Assembly (NCBI RefSeq): GCF_010389155.1
Contig: NC_057769.1
Coordinates: 11,904,735-11,968,734 of the forward strand
Length of the DNA: 64,000 bases
Direction of reading: 5' to 3'
Source of the DNA: Erigeron canadensis
Lineage: Eukaryota > Streptophyta > Magnoliopsida > Asterales > Asteraceae
Shown here: positions 1 to 11,700 of the stretch, piece by piece
Numbering within the stretch: position 1 is the stretch's first letter
Layout of the letters: the number at the start of each line of letters is the position of its first letter
Translations under genes and position numbers: made by a program
The notes under the pieces: generated by a model
Told to the model about the DNA's origin: nothing
The model's input: only the letters and a program-made list of their open reading frames with translations
Databases searched by the model: none

Positions 1-908
1 ACCCACAATTTCATTCCATAACATCAATTAGATGTTGATTTTCGGCCAAGACTTCACCAAGAACACCAAAACCCTAAGTCGACCTAAACCAATTTTTGAA
101 GGGAAAAAGACTCACTTAAGGTATACACAAGTATTTTTAGACATGGTTGGGCATAACCCACTTCATCATTTCGACCCATTATCAAATTAACAAGAAAAAT
201 TTGTTTTTGACCCATTTAGCAACAAGAACCCTAAGTCGACTTTTGGCTCAATTCGTGACCCGGAAACACTTGAATATGATTAGAAAGATGATTATGAACA
301 TGTAATGGTGAATATGAGATAGTTTTAACTTACCAAATCTTCCACCAAAGTGTCAAACCCAAAAATGACCCGAATTGGATGATTTCTTGCACTTATAAAC
401 CCAAATTTTGATATGTTGATAAGATGATGATATAGATGAATAACCCTAACAAAAACTTGTTTGAAACATTTAATTTGATGTATTAATTTTAGAGAGAAGG
501 AGGAGAGTGCAAGAGAGTTAAATGCTCTTGGATTTAATAGAGAGAGAGAGATAAGGAAAATGAATGAATGAGAGGGAGAGAGGTGTAAGACTTTGGTTGG
601 GTCATGGGTATGAGTCTAGGATATGGGTTGGCCCATGGATAGTTCATTTACTTAATCAATCTAGTTACACCACAAGTTAGCAATCGACCGTTACATTAAC
701 GACCATTCGATCTCATAAAACACCTTGAATATTATGTAAACACAACTTGACTAAAAATGATCATTATATATATATAAAATGCATATTCACCTTGAACACA
801 ATTAAATCATAGCCAAACTCGATCATATATAGAGTAAATGATCATTATTAATCAAATGTACACAAAACTAACGGGTAAAAAAAAAAGTCAAATTTCTCGA
901 ATGTTACA
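1..908 (-). mobile_element. LTR of a gypsy-like element, truncated by window edge
   Basis: Read on the minus strand, this starts at 908 with TGTAACAT and runs out of the window. It aligns with the LTR at 20127-22355: the same terminal TGTAACAT, a shared GTGTACA-TTTGA-TAAT stretch shortly inside, a shared CT-rich block, and a shared stretch ending in TTTGGTAAGTTAAA (minus strand of about 320-340; plus strand near 20660). No coding sequence is seen. The far end and any TSD lie outside the window, so I cannot say whether this is a solo LTR or the edge of a full element. Confidence 0.6.
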
Positions 909-1458
909 TCTTGATTTTGACAGACCAATGTGTTGTTATACACTTAAATAATGATAATTAGTTAAGCACTATGTTAGTTTTATGGACTTTTAATGCATCA
1001 AAATGAAGTTTTTTTTAAGTGTTCTCACCGTTCTTATTTTAAGACTGTTCTCACTGGAGTATTACCATATATATATATATAATATAAATTCAAAGTAATA
1101 TATATTAAATTTAAACAAGTAGCAGATCTACCTCTATTGATAATTATGAATATGAATTGGTACATTCACGTTTGTTTTACTTCTGCGTCATCTTAGTAGC
1201 CCAACAAAAAAAATCTTGAGTCCACTCAATATTTTGTTATTGTTTTTATGAATTCAAGTAGTCTCCTACTCCAAGCTAAGAGACGTCTGTCGACTGAATA
1301 ATTTTTTTTCTTTTATTAGGGTTCAGAGGCTATGATAACGTCTTATAAGATAGAGAGAAGAATTGAGAAAGAAGAATAGGTAATTGTATTAATAAGGGAT
1401 TACAATAAGCATGAATAAAATGTTCTAGAGATACATATATATTCATATCTAGTAAAAA
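909..1458. other. AT-rich intergenic DNA
   Basis: No open frame or RNA gene is supported. There is a short (AT)n run near 1068-1082 and mononucleotide A/T runs. Confidence 0.6.
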
Positions 1459-1952
1459 GTTAAATTAGGGACTCCTTATTTTAGGGACTCCTTCTACTTC
1501 CTTCTTCGGCCACCACCACCATCATCTTTGACCACCACCACCACCACCATGATCATCTCCGACCACCACTATGATCATCCGGCGACGCCGAACATCTCCG
1601 GTGAGACTTACACATGTGTAAGTAACTTACACATGTTTTAAGTACAATTTTTTTTAGGTAGGTCACCCATCACCGGTTACCCCCTATGACCTATTCCCTT
1701 CTATGACCTATCACACTCAATGACTTATCACCCCCACCAGCTTTGGTTTATGAATATCCTTAAGGGCGAAGCTTGCTCCAAATCATATTTTTTATTCAAC
1801 TTACACATGTGTAAGTCTCGCCGGAGATGTCGCCGAAGATAATATGGCCGGAGATGTCGCAAGAGATGACCAGTGGTGATTAGATCAGATGAAAATGGAC
1901 GGTTTAGATCGAGTCCCTAACAGTCCATAAAATAAGGAGTCCCTAATCTAAC
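1459..1952. mobile_element. candidate MITE with 25-bp terminal inverted repeats
   Basis: Positions 1459-1483 and 1928-1952 are inverted copies of a 25-bp sequence (core TTAGGGACTCCTTATTTTA) with one mismatch. Inside, the palindrome ACTTACACATGTGTAAGT and GCCGGAGATGTCGC-type motifs recur in both orientations. There is no ORF. No convincing target-site duplication was found, so the superfamily is unassigned. Confidence 0.55.
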
Positions 1953-2868
1953 CCACCCCATCTATATTTTATATTATAATATACATATATATTATATATA
2001 TATATATTTTTTTTTTCTTTAGAATTTTTTTAAATAAAATACACATAAGTATATAATACTGTTCGAAAAAATAAATAAATAATACACAAGCATAGTCCAA
2101 GAATATTAAACGGGCTACCCCTACTTTGCCCCCACTCTCTCTCTCACACACACACACTTCCAGTCTTCTTTCATTTCACCACTTTCCTCCTCCCTTGTCA
2201 CCTCCCCTCATCGATCGTGTTTTCTGCGTGTTATCTCAAACACACCAAAAGCGAAGAAAACTTTGAGCCCCATTCAACCCCCCTGATGAGTAATTTAATT
2301 TACAACCAACCATTCTTGTCAATTTATTTCTCTCTCTTTTTTAACACATAACCTTAGATTTTCACACCAAATTATTAACAACAACTAAAGTTTCTCACCT
2401 CTTTGTATTCCGTTCGCCGTCACCCACCGACGGTTAGATCTTTTAGTGCGAGCACCCCTCTTCATATTGTTGTGATCTCATTTCCTTTTTTCTTTGATGA
2501 ACAAATCAGCACATGGAAACTAGATAACTTGATGGCATCTGATTTCTTTATCATCTATCCATCGGGTTTTTTTTCTACCATGATTTCACCGTTTAAATAT
2601 GAAGTTATATTTTTAACTATTTTATCTCATTTCTTTGTAGTAGTGAAATATATGGTAGTGAAAGATGATTGTACTTGAATGAGTATTTGATAAGGCAATT
2701 CTCTATATTATTGTTGCTGTTAGATTCTGATGAGTTATAGTTTTATAAATCTATGATTTTGTTTGTCCAATCTTAGTGAACAAAAAGAGAGTGGAAAAGA
2801 GTTTATAGGTGTAGTTTTGATGATATTTGCCTTTAAAAAGACAAATAAATAGTACTGTAGTATCTTAG
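1953..2868. other. non-coding stretch with a leader-like CT-rich block
   Basis: AT-rich DNA, then CTCTCTCTCTCACACACACACA near 2137-2158 and a pyrimidine-rich stretch to about 2350 that resembles a plant 5' leader on the plus strand. The open frames that follow (2403-2678 and others) have no recognisable protein character. No gene is supported. Confidence 0.45.
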
Positions 2869-3222
2869 TTTTACAAAATATAGATAGTGTGTATGGCATG
2901 CTGATTGTTCTCTTTTTTTTCTTCAATTTTTTTTGTTTAAAAGCTTGTCAAAATTGGTTGTAAGTAGTTAAGGCCCAACTTGTTACTTTTACAAAATATA
3001 GATAGTGTGTATGGCATGCTGATTGTTCTCTTTTTTTTCTTCAATTTTTTTTGTTTAAAAGCTTGTCAAAATTGGTTGTAAGTAGTTAAGGCCCAACTTG
3101 TTACTTTTACAAAATATAGATAGTGTGTATGGCATGCTGATTGTTCTCTTTTTTTTCTTCAATTTTTTTTGTTTAAAATCTTGTCAAAATTGGTTGTAAG
3201 TAGTTAAGGCCCAACTTGTTAC
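2869..3222. repeat. three tandem copies of a 118-bp unit
   Basis: Unit starts are 2869, 2987 and 3105, and the array ends at 3222. The copies are almost identical; one clear difference is AAAGCTTG in copies 1-2 against AAATCTTG in copy 3. Each unit holds a poly-T tract and GGCATGCTGATTGTTC. The high identity points to recent amplification. Confidence 0.9.
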
Positions 3223-3731
3223 TCTTAATATCGTATAATCATCTTATTACAGAAGCCTGAAGTTGTTTTAACAAGAATTAATAATACTAGTTAAACGAAT
3301 AAACATCATCCCAAGTCTCAAACCGTCTCGTACACACATTTATTTTCTACAAAACAGGGAAAAAAACATTTTCCAACCTTAATCACATTTATCAACCATT
3401 CTATTATTTTCACTTAAAGTATATTTTCAATGAACAGGAGCTGGTAGGTTCACATTATAGAATATGCTATATGGTAAACCCTAATACGAAGTCCTTTTGT
3501 TGAAGATGGGCGACATGGAGTTATACTTATAACACTATTTGCATAACGGTTTTGTGAATTTTCATGTCAATTCTAACTATATAGATGTTGTGGAGGTCAA
3601 TGGAACATTACAAAGTTGTCACATCTTGATCTACCTAATATATGCTTTCACCATTTTGCCTCAGGTCATACGGATCAAATGTTATACTGAAAAACATATT
3701 CCTTTAACGCCAAACAAAGATCTACAGGTAA

Positions 3732-3812
3732 TGTCCAACATATGGTGCACTTTATACACTTGGACTATCAACAATAATCGTTTTTCGATTAGAGTGCACC
3801 ATATGTTGGACA
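3732..3812. repeat. perfect 19-bp hairpin with 43-nt loop
   Basis: Arms 3732-3750 and 3794-3812 are exact reverse complements (TGTCCAACATATGGTGCAC). Up to four more pairs, one of them G-U, extend the stem inward (3751-3754 with 3790-3793). The loop contains its own ATCG-T5-CGAT mini-hairpin. It could be a small miRNA-like precursor or a remnant of a foldback element. No expression evidence is available. Confidence 0.6.
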
Positions 3813-3977
3813 GTTCCTTCGAGCGAATATGCTTGACTCTTGTTCTTCTCATTGCAAGATAGCTCCGACTCTTGTTTAGAAATTGACATTTTCTTTTGGT
3901 TTTTCTTTTTCCTGGCTTTCTCTTCTCAGACGGGGAGACACTTTTGATAGGTATTGGATTTCTGGTGCTTGTACAGA

Positions 3978-4490
3978 TTATTCATATGCAGCACTTCCAC
4001 TCTTCTCTATATGACACTGCTCAATACTTCTCATTGGGTCACAAAATGTTTTTGGTTTGTCAAATACTTCAATAGATTTTCCTTGTGCAACAACTTTATA
4101 TTTCTCATAGATATGGGTCGTCTTTTTTAACAGGCTACCATATTCATCATCTTCACTTTCATCATTTGTCTTTTTTGACCCTGGTCTAACCAATGGGATA
4201 GAAAGATCTATTATGTTGATGCTCGGGATATCAAACATTGTACGATATCTGCGGCTTGCAGGAGCTCTATTCTTCTTATTGCGAGTTTTCAATAGGTTAC
4301 CATATTCGGTTCAGTGCTTGGATTCTGGGTGCTTCAACATATTCATTGTTCTTCTCTAGAAAATGGAGATTCTTTTGTAATATGAATCTGGATACGATGT
4401 CACAAATACAAGATTCACCTACAATATCTACTCTCTGGCTGTTATTATTACCGACAGAAGAAATAAGTGCGTCAAGCTGTCCCCTCCCAT
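3978..4490 (-). pseudogene. decayed coding fragment, family not recognised
   Basis: Two frames on the minus strand look protein-like. One covers about 4490-4300 (includes the string CDIVSRFILQKNLHFLEKNN) and stops at TGG-TAA near 4298. The other covers 4292-3978 (includes NIIDLSIPLVRPGSKKTNDE). They join only through a frame change near 4295. Composition is charged and non-repetitive, unlike random AT-rich frames. Further downstream the same strand continues with stops. It lies 3' of the phospholipase gene on the same strand but is not part of it, because that protein ends at 5773 where its homologue ends. I do not recognise the family. Confidence 0.35.
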
Positions 4491-5034
4491 AATGGTAATA
4501 TAGTATTCATCACTTAATATACTTAAGCGCTCAAAAGAAAGGTATTCGGTACAAAGAAGTTGAATACATTTACTGCTACACCCCACTCTCTCAAGCTCCC
4601 TTCCATAAAACTCTGATCGTACAGATTCCAGATCTATTTGACTAGTAGCAAAGCAACACAGTTACTTGATTAGCAAACATATAGACATACATATGAGTGT
4701 ATACATATATATGTATAAAACTACTTCTCGTTTGATTAATGAAAACTATCAGCGGTTATTATAAAATCTATATTATAAGACCGTGTTCCATCATAAAGTC
4801 TTTTCCACAAAGAAGACATTAGTTTTCCTAATTGCAAATCAAGTTTCCGGTTAATTATCTCAAAGCGTGAATCCACAGGATTGGAGAAATTTTGAAGCTA
4901 CAAGCTAGTAGAACTATATTCGAATGTCACATGTCAGTTTGTGAATACACAACAGGTGAAAACTTTAAGCATAAAATTGTAATTGGTATTGGCTTGTTTT
5001 TGGTATTAAAAAAGGAATTCTGATTGAAACATTG

Positions 5035-5268
5035 CTAAACAGAAACAGATTTTTTGTAATCGTATCTCAACAGATAAAAGGACTTCAGAATTCTGAAGAT
5101 GTACACTAACCTCCTGGATATCCCATCGGTTCTGAATCCGTAACTATCATAATTGTTTATCGACTCATTTTGTGGTCGATAACGATTACATATGTTGAAT
5201 GGAAGTTCATAACCATCACCAGTTTTTACTGTTCTAATTGGCAAGATGAAAGTTACTACTAATTGCAT
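5035..5268 (-). pseudogene. short coding-like fragment, unknown
   Basis: The minus-strand open frame contains TVKTGDGYELPFNICNRYRP and NYDSYGFRTDGISRR, followed by AG-GTTAGTG, a plausible splice donor near 5110. It may be an exon of the same decayed gene as 3978-4490. No domain recognised. Confidence 0.3.
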
Positions 5269-5772
5269 ATGTTAGTCTAAACACTATTAAAATCATACAT
5301 TTTCCTTTTATTGGTTTAGAAGAAATGCAGCTTAGACATTTGATTGCCCTGCTAACAATCGATGCCCTACACGGCATGGCAATAACCTAAATTGCACAAT
5401 AATGATCATGTATTCATGTGGTTGGTGTAATACATATGCCGACGCAAATCAACCATTCCTGGGCCGTTATCAGCCTCAAGATACGAGACTCCTTAAGTGA
5501 CCTATTGAGTGTGTTTCTAAGAAAGAAGGGCCTGGAAGGAGTAAATGCTGTGAATTGTGAAAGATTGTATAATCACATATCATAAATAGCCTAAGCAGAT
5601 ATAAAATCAACATTTGGAAGATAATGCAGCAAATCAAGATGTCACAGTGAACAAAAACATTGGTTACAAGATATAATGACAATCTTAATATTATTATAAC
5701 ATATATACATATACATGTATGATTTTTCAATATATGCTTTACCTCATGTGGTCTTCACTCTACAATATCAAA

Positions 5773-8700
5773 TCAGAGAATACGAGGGAGATGACACGAA
5801 TACCTCATTGTCCGATGAGAAGCAAGAGCTTGTTGTAAAGCAACATCAACTCTATATCCTCCAAAATGTATCAAATCATACACCTGACATATAAATTTCG
5901 AGAGTTCTTCTTCATCATCATCGTCCCATATTAGGATTCCTCGATCTGTACCTGGACTATTTCTTTCAGTCATATTTTCCCAATCGCTGTTTGGGCTTAT
6001 GGCTCCCACGTCATCTTCTTCTACTTCTTCCAACCCGATTTCAAATTTTGCATTCTCTATTTCACTTAAATCACAAGATCCATGGAATGATGTTAAGTGT
6101 GTTTCTTGGGGCTCTGTTGTAGGGCGTATAACCGCTTTAGCACCTGAGTCTAGAAATGCTTTTACTAGAGCTGGAAATGGGCCGTATAAACCAGTGTATA
6201 TGATAATTCTATCTCTCCATGCGCCAACCTGTATATTTAGTGAGCTTGATCAAAATTGTGACCTTATCCCTAATCCTAGACAATAAAAAGTAAACTAAAT
6301 GAGAAATGTGAGTGTAAAATCTCAAACATACCATCCAACGAACGTCTGCAGGAGCCAAATGCATAGAAGGAATCGTCCTTCGGAACATGTAAGCCCCAAT
6401 TTCTTGATCATCTTCATTCACCTTCATTACCCAGAAAAAATGTAGATCAATATAATACAACAGTTTAGCATCTAAAAGGGAGGTCGGGGGATTATATTTT
6501 TGATTCTTTAAACTAAATACATTTAAAAAAAAGGTTTTAGTATATCGACCTCCATATGCTAAAACCTTTTGTGCAAGTATTTGTATATGTAAGAGTAAAA
6601 CTATATGTACTTGAAATACATATTTGAGTCACGTTTTGTAATATCAGTGCATGCTGCATTTAAAAACCGGGGAATCATGCATGTTAGTAACATACCTGGG
6701 TTTGTCGTCCTAAGTAGTGATGTACAACAACTCCGATCTGGAAGTATGGTCTACAGGAAACCAAATCAGCAATAGTAGAGATATTAGATATATCTGACAG
6801 GTATTTCCTGCGTTTCCCTCTCAACATCGACTGAAAGCTACATTTGACACTTTGCAGAAACTTCTCTGCGAGTTCACTTGGTTCAGCAACCACAAAAATA
6901 TCATTCTGCCAACTGGAACAATAACGACACAACCAACATATTAGCTAAATGGAATGGGTAAATACTATTATTCCAAAGCGTACAACCTTCTAGATATTTT
7001 TATGATAAATAATATATATGGTTCTACAGTTTTTGTAATACAGTAAGATAATACAAAATGTTTTATTTTTAAAAAAGATGTAAAATCAGGGCAAATAAAT
7101 GTTCGTTGTGGAACCTGACAAAACCCGGCCTGTTTCAAACTGCAAAGTTTCTCTATTTTGACTTGAACCCGCTATGACCCATTACATACACTGCCTCAGG
7201 TTAAATAGGTAATTATATTAAACTGCCAAACAGGATAAGCAGGCTAAAAAATAACCATGACATACTACAGCTTATATCAAGTCCTAAAATGTTTTAATAA
7301 GAAAACTGGATCATCAATTTGCCCACCCAATTTACTACTTATAACAAAGACTATTCAAAGAAAGGAACAAACAACCGAAACTTAACCAAAAACCATCAAA
7401 TATTCAAATGTGTTCCTAGAAGACACCTGAATCAGCTATTAGAACTAGATATATCGATTATCTGAGTCCATCTCGATCACTGAGAGTAAAGACGAACTTT
7501 AACCACCTATTTACAATGTATATTGTTTAAAAGCGAAAGAAAGAACCGACCTTAATACTGAGCCATTTGAATCATTTTCAAGAGCAAAATGAACAACTCC
7601 AACCTGTGGAGAATTTCGTAACCTCTCATGCAACAACCGAATAGGCATTGAAAGCTGTCTAGGTGTTGTCGGAGATTCTAGAGGGAAAGAACTTTTTACA
7701 GCATAATTTCCATTAAGACTTAAATTTGGTCTTAAATCATTTCTTCCGGTCTTATGAGTCCCTGTATTAAGTGGGCAAGATGGAAAGCCACCATTGTACA
7801 TTGGTGATGTAAATGGTGATGGAAATGATGTTTCTTGTACTGTATTAAGTGGTCCTGATGCCACATCATCAATAGATAGATTTATTCCGATTCCTGAGCA
7901 AAATGTTTCAAGTGATTGAATATGGTTGATTTTTTTCCGAGAATCTGTAGAAGCCTTCACGAGTAGCATGTTACGTCTCCAACCTAAAAAAGGTCCATTC
8001 TCACCTATCCATGTGAAATATGAAAATCTGAGGTTAAAACTAGAGGTGGCAATATCATCCTGTTTTAAGGAGCATGTCGATTTGGGCTATGTTCCATCTT
8101 TAACGAATCAAATGGTTAAAATAATTTTGTTTTGGCTAAAAAGAAACTGATAATGAATTTACGATGCATGGAAAACTACAGAGTTGCTAATTAAATCATA
8201 TTAATTGGCAATAAGTGTTATGGCACAGCCCGCACTGTTTTGACTGGTTATGAAAGATTGTCAACTTTTATCCATCACCTGATCCACCCATTTTGTCAAC
8301 TCCAATTTAGATCATAAATATGATGGAGATGGGGACAGAACGAATGATAAGGGTAAAAATAACCCAACCAATATAAGGCACTTTTAAATTATCTTCCAGA
8401 AGTGATAATTTAATTACATACATGTATATATTTTGGTTATGTGTCTGGGTCAAATGATTTATGTTAAAAGATGCAAGCAAAAATATAAATGGTTGAACAG
8501 GTTAACCAATTCAAAATCCACCAGAACTGTATTCAGGTACATAAAATCTTAAATCCATTTACCACAAAAAAGTTTAGATATTCATTGCATCGTAAAGTTC
8601 CCAAGTTCCATGGAATCAGATTCTCTAATGGATGAAAGGGATTAGAGAGTATTGCTTACTTCTATAAAGTTGGGTCAAAGAGCCACTATAACGTTCGCCA

Positions 8701-11700
8701 TACAAGGAAAAAAGGAGTGGAATCTACCACTGAAAAAATCTATTTGCTTTCATGTTAGATATAATTCAACAAAAATATGAACCAAAAACAGTTTTTGCAA
8801 ATTGACCCAAACCAACCTGATCCATTTTGACCCATACATATTAATATATAGTTATAACCTGTATATGTTTTGATTAGTGCCAGCCGTTTTATGTACTACT
8901 GTACTAAGCCCATGATCCCCGCCCTTTACAAGAAAATAAAGCAGCTATCATACCGGTGTTAGGACGGTTTGCCTTGAATAACTGTTGTGACTGTAAATTG
9001 TCAGGCAATTTCTCATCACTATTGTTCTGAAGCAAATTCTCACACACTTTTTTAAACGCCGAGGAATTGTTCTTGATATAATCATGAGTGGCTGCCTCCA
9101 ACTTAAGCCATATTGTGGGATCAGTCTCATCCAACTCCATATCACACCGTTCATCAACTGTAAGGAAATGAGAACAACATATTTTAACACAACATGCTGT
9201 CACTTGTAAGAAAACTAGCTTAGATATATACAAAATTCCAACAAAAAACGAGATCATAGTAGCTTTTATTGCTATTACTGTATTCTATGAGTTCCATAAT
9301 GTGCAGGTTGGATAACCAGTGAAAATGGGTAAATTTTAGTATGGATGAAGACAGTTCGGGTCAGATAGACCAACACTCAAGCAGTCTTATTATTAGTTTT
9401 GCTTTCAATAGTTTTTTAAATATTTATGATTACAAAACTACATTATTACAACAATATAGTATTAAATTCTCACAAATATGAATACAATCTATATGACTTT
9501 TAGCAAGTCTAACCTGCTGGAGCATTTCAGTCAAAAAACAATTTAGTTAAATCTATTAACCTAACTTATTTGATCCGTGAATAAAGCAACTAAACACTTT
9601 GGATTGGAGAGATTCCATGATAAAAATTTCACCTGGATTGAACCGATAATACTGAATCTCAGGAATCATGGAGAGCAATGTGCTCAACATATCCTCAATG
9701 CGCTCAATTGAGCATGCACTCTCAATCAACACTTGACCAGTGTCCAAATAACGCCACCCACCTTTTCGGACCTAATGACACAAAGATAGAAATTTAGAAA
9801 ATGAAGTTCTATAAACACTTGCACAGATTGCAATCTTAACTATTCCATCTAATAATTTACTTGATGTCCAAACTGTACATACTAAGAAAACTATGTGTCA
9901 TCCTTGTACAAGCCTTCATGTTCATGGAGAATTTCAGTTAGATTAATATAATAATCGGTTTCAGTAACCTGAAAAATCTAACAGATGGACCTGGACTTAA
10001 CATGAGTTTCTGGTCATGAAATTATCTTTAACCAACATAGTATGTAATGTATCGTGTTCCATGAATTTGTATTTTCTTTATCTCTGCATAGACAAATAAT
10101 TCTCAAAGAACACTGAACAAAGTTTGTTTAAAAAGAATGCGAAATGCACCATTGCACGTACAGACACACAGATAAACATATATACACATGAAATTGTAGA
10201 GCATTACTTTAGTTGGAACAGCACAACAACCAATTGAAACTAAGGTGTCAATTTTTGCATCTGGCCATAAAAGTTGTGCTTCTCGTATTGCAAATATAGT
10301 AGGGTTATTTGCAACAATAGCACCATCTTGCCAGCGAAATACACCTGCACAGCCACAAAATAAAGAAGGAAGCGCAAAGCCGTACCTCTTTGTTTTTATC
10401 CTTCAAAATTGATAGTAATAAGCAAATTGTTCTTGAAATTGTCACACTTGGTTGATCTTATAATTGAAGCATGAAAATTTTGAGCTGTATACTTTTCAAC
10501 GGGTTGACCCAGGTTATGTTTTGTCTCAAATGGATTAAACTGGAAGATTTAAACGAGTTGATTCAGATTAAAATTCTGCAATTATACTTAGAAAACCAAT
10601 TATCCATTAGAAGGGTTTTAAAATGTGGTCATAAAGCATTACAGGTCAATCCAACTCAAAACTTTTCAGCCCGAACCAAAAGATTACTCATTTGGAACTT
10701 ATTCACCAACCCACCCAGATTGCCACTTTTATCTTAAATGGGTTAAACTGGAGGATTTAAACAGGTTGATTCAGGTTAAACTTCTGCAGTTATACTTAGC
10801 ACACCAATATCCATATGTAAAGATTTGGAAATGTGGCCATAAAGCATTTCAGGTCAATCCAACTCGAAAGTTTTCAACCCATACCAAAAGGTTACTCATT
10901 TGGAACTTATTAACCAACACACCCAGTTTGCCACCTTTATCTTAATTGGGTTTATGGGTTAGAAAAGCAAATTACATTTTTATTTGTCCCTTCTGAGACA
11001 TCCAACTAATTCCCGATCCTTATAAGTCATCAAACTTTGTTCATGTGTAGCTTAGGTCATTGAGATGAATGATTAAAAATTGGACACATGTTAAATGAAA
11101 ACTAAATAAATAAATTATCGGTTATCAGTAAAATTTGGACACATGGTTATTCTAACTCATATACACTATTTATTTCTCACCATATAGTGTTTGAAGATTG
11201 ATGTCAACTTGTATTCAAGTAAGGGAACATTTGTTATGTAAAAGAAGCACAGGGAGATCATACCATCAGAGTAATCATCAAGATAATATGGAGCTGCAGA
11301 TGATGCTCGTATAGCTTGCCATAAATGATGTCTACAGCTGCCCATATAAGAACCAGATTTGTATCCAATTTGATTACCAGTAGTAGATGTTGCTAAACTT
11401 TCTAAAATCGTCAAAGGAGATTCTGGTGTGCCAGCAGGGTACTACAGTTCAATGAGGAAACATTGATCAAAACGATCTATTCTGTTTTCAGAAAGCATAC
11501 GATATGTCAATTTTAAGATTCCAAAGGAGATGTCATGTGAGAACCTGGTAATTACGGAATATAAATGGCTGAGCTGGTGACACATTGACTAAAGTTGAAA
11601 TTACAATAACTTTTGGAATCCCTTTAACTGCTGAGTCTATCAAGAGATCCCCGTCTTCTTCGGCACACATTTCTTTCAACAATCTTTCAAACTCATCAGC

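Noticed and set aside
10471..10945. Two similar plus-strand frames in a phospholipase intron
   Set aside because: Produced by a 208-bp intronic tandem duplication; antisense to the gene and without domain character.
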